From NCBI GenBank assembly GCA_014281115.1, contig JACONQ010000011.1, positions 620,001 through 684,000 on the forward strand: 64,000 nt of DNA, in the 5' to 3' direction. This document shows, in pieces, positions 62,301-64,000 of the stretch. The notes beneath the pieces were generated by a model, which worked only from the letters and a program-made list of their open reading frames with translations, had not been told where the DNA came from and ran no database searches. How positions within the stretch are numbered: the first letter of the stretch is position 1; the number at the start of each line of letters is the position of its first letter. The translations under genes were made by a program, and so were the position numbers. Source of the DNA: Laburnicola sp. R22_1. Taxonomy: Eukaryota; Ascomycota; Dothideomycetes; Pleosporales; Didymosphaeriaceae.

Positions 62301-62985
62301 ATTCCCAAAGACCAAAGTTGGAAGCTCGCCACTGGTGTCCTGCGAGTCGGCAGCGTCGTGATAGCCCAACTAGAAATCCGATACAACGTTGGTCTAGGAG
62401 GTTGTCTCCTCCAACCCATTATTTAGAACAACGTTCAGTTAGAGTTACTGTATCGCTGGGACTCTCTCGACAGGCGCTCCCTGATATATCATCGAGTGCG
62501 CACACTTCGATACCAACACGTCGCATCGCTCATGGGCATTGATGACGACTTCAGCATCCTCGAATACTAACATTTTCGCTCGATCGTTTGGTATCATAAC
62601 AACCCTGTCCCGGGTTACGGACATCCGACGCCGCTGGCCGCTCCAAGTCTATCAGAGAGCTTAAGTCATCGCCCATGCTCTCGCGGTCGGTGGCGTCAAC
62701 GGGAAGTATTACGTCTCTTTGTCGACTCAGTCCTCCAACGTCATCTCTTGGACTTTCTCAAGTCGATTCGGCTATCTCCTTTCGTCATATTCTTCAAGTC
62801 GACACTTCCCACGAGTCTCGCAATCGTCACATTGCGCCATTTCGCCATCTTCTGTTTGCAACCGAGTGAACTCAAGGCACGCCGCAAGGCTGCTAACTCA
62901 GTGTAGAAAGCTACCCACCGTTGGCATTCCACCTCCCTTCACAAACCGCCGCATGAGTCTTACGGAAGGTGACTGCTGCGAATAT
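59320..62985. other. GC-rich region without a supported gene
   Basis: Overlapping frames on both strands are Arg/Pro/Ser-rich and motif-free. One splice-like site (GTAAGT at 61552, CTGAC, acceptor at ~61632) could join frames around 61380-61860, but only with a weak acceptor and no good start, so no gene is called. Two similar blocks around GAACAAGATG (60787 and 61029) suggest an old local duplication. Confidence 0.4.
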
Positions 62986-63110
62986 CAAGCTCTGCTTGGT
63001 GTTGGGCGTCTGTCATTTTGACTTTGGTCGTGACTCGCCTTAAACAATTTCAAGCTTTGCTTGGTGTTAGGTGTCCGTCCTGGCTTTGACCTTGACTCGC
63101 CTCAATAAGT
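62986..63110. repeat. 65-bp tandem duplication
   Basis: CAAGCT(C/T)TGCTTGGTGTT(G/A)GG at 62986 recurs at 63051. Both copies continue through GTC(T/C)GTC and (G/T)GACTCGCCT. There is no coding frame. Confidence 0.85.
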
Positions 63111-64000
63111 ACCTCGCAGCAGTCCCTTCTTAGGAATGGAACGTGGGTCTAGTAGTGTCGTAGGAATGTGGGCTCTCTCACATCTTCGACGGTTGTATCA
63201 TTTTCGGATGAAGGAATGTCCAGAACGCTCACATGAGAGACGGAGCAAAGTTCAGACGGGCGGTGGTGGATGGTGCGATGTGGGGATTACGAGGCTCACC
63301 CCCCCGGCTCTTCGATGCTGCAGCAGCACGCCGATCGGGGTTCTTTTGGATGATGATCCTTCATAAGGGTTCTACCCTTCCAATTGGCGGCGTCTCATCA
63401 ATCGACCGCTCTGGCTCCGACACTTTGAACGTGCGAGCTTCCTTCGGAATCGACGTCGACACCGGTATCGGTATTACCGGCTTCTTCAGGTTTGGAAAAC
63501 ACTTCGCCAATTTTTCCCGGTTCCAGTCTTGGTCATGGCTTTCGATCTTCATTTTCCTTCCGACTTATCTCCAACTTTTCAGTCCTAGTCATCTTCTCTT
63601 CCGACCAAGCACACAAATCCGGTCGACCCTCGATGAGGGCGCCCGACTCCTGTGCCCGTTAACCTCTTTCGCCAACCCCAAGTACGCATCAGTGTGCGCC
63701 GAGCCTTCGTCCAGCTCGTTGACTCAATGCTCATCTTCGAACGGATTTGATCAACATCTTTGCTCAACACTAACACCAGTCCCTGTCCGTTCGCCCGACT
63801 AAATCGACTTCGATATTTTGAAAGAATAACTGCTTAGACGTGGAAAGTTATGGTCTCGCTACCTCCCGTCTATTCCTAGCAAGCCGCTAACTCGTAGCTC
63901 AGATGTTCGATTTGGGCATGATAGATCTCGTGCTCGGGATGTAAACGGGATCGACAACTTTGCCGGTATCGTAATCCCTCTTGTTCGAAGCTCACTCACG
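63111..64000. other. Right edge, nothing recognised
   Basis: The 189-codon plus-strand frame at 63233-63802 is Ser/Phe-rich and overlaps pyrimidine-rich DNA. There is no motif or splice support, so it is left uncalled. Confidence 0.35.

Noticed and set aside
61842..62369. 175-codon minus-strand frame
   Set aside because: GC-rich region with overlapping frames on both strands; no motif, no homology recognised.
1..64000. tRNA, rRNA or CRISPR features
   Set aside because: No A/B-box pair, rRNA-like segment or spaced identical repeat array was seen; the GGGTTCGAAT at ~56093 lies inside the GNAT coding exon.
1..64000. A secondary-metabolite gene cluster
   Set aside because: FMO, ATP-grasp-like protein and ABC transporter are present but scattered among housekeeping genes, with no PKS, NRPS or terpene synthase.

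Overview
The window is nuclear DNA of a filamentous ascomycete, most likely a dothideomycete. The evidence is genes with short introns (about 47-75 nt, GT..AG, with CTAAC or CTGAC branch sites), a CFEM-domain protein, small cysteine-rich secreted proteins, an FMO-DUF6314 fusion, and pogo/Fot-type and Copia-type transposons. There is no sign of bacterial or organellar DNA. Many gene models below are spliced, and I worked out the exon junctions by eye.

Layout. 1-7.1 kb is ordinary gene space: a leucine-rich-repeat protein cut by the left edge, an atypical SDR, a large F-box/LRR-like protein and a single-pass CFEM protein. 7.1-15.2 kb is gene-poor. It holds a 170-bp tandem repeat, a GTT microsatellite, two small spliced coding-like units and a decayed multi-exon gene. 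15.2-20.2 kb is one complete ABCA-type transporter in four exons. 21.4-26.0 kb has two paralogous two-module cysteine-rich secreted proteins, one intact and one killed by a single stop codon, plus two unrecognised genes.

26.4-35.9 kb is a transposon nest. An intact pogo-like element with 50-bp TIRs and a TA duplication abuts a second pogo-like element. The second element's transposase carries eight in-frame stops and no frameshift. A complete 5.9-kb Copia element with identical 206-bp LTRs and a TTTTC duplication is inserted into the end of that transposase.

36.4-59.3 kb is gene-rich: two paralogous small proteins far apart but with matching core promoters, a small membrane protein, a predicted mitochondrial protein, an ATP-grasp-like protein, a 153-bp tandem repeat beside an AP-endonuclease-like fragment, a Nat4/NAA40-type acetyltransferase divergent from a LYR-motif gene, a flavin monooxygenase fused to DUF6314, a second stop-interrupted cysteine-rich secreted protein, a GNAT acetyltransferase and a secreted GH43-CBM35 galactanase-like enzyme. 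59.4-64 kb shows no gene that I can support.

The genes do not form an obvious biosynthetic cluster. The common thread is accessory-region behaviour: small secreted proteins built by exon duplication and then lost by single nonsense changes, tandem repeats, and nested transposons.
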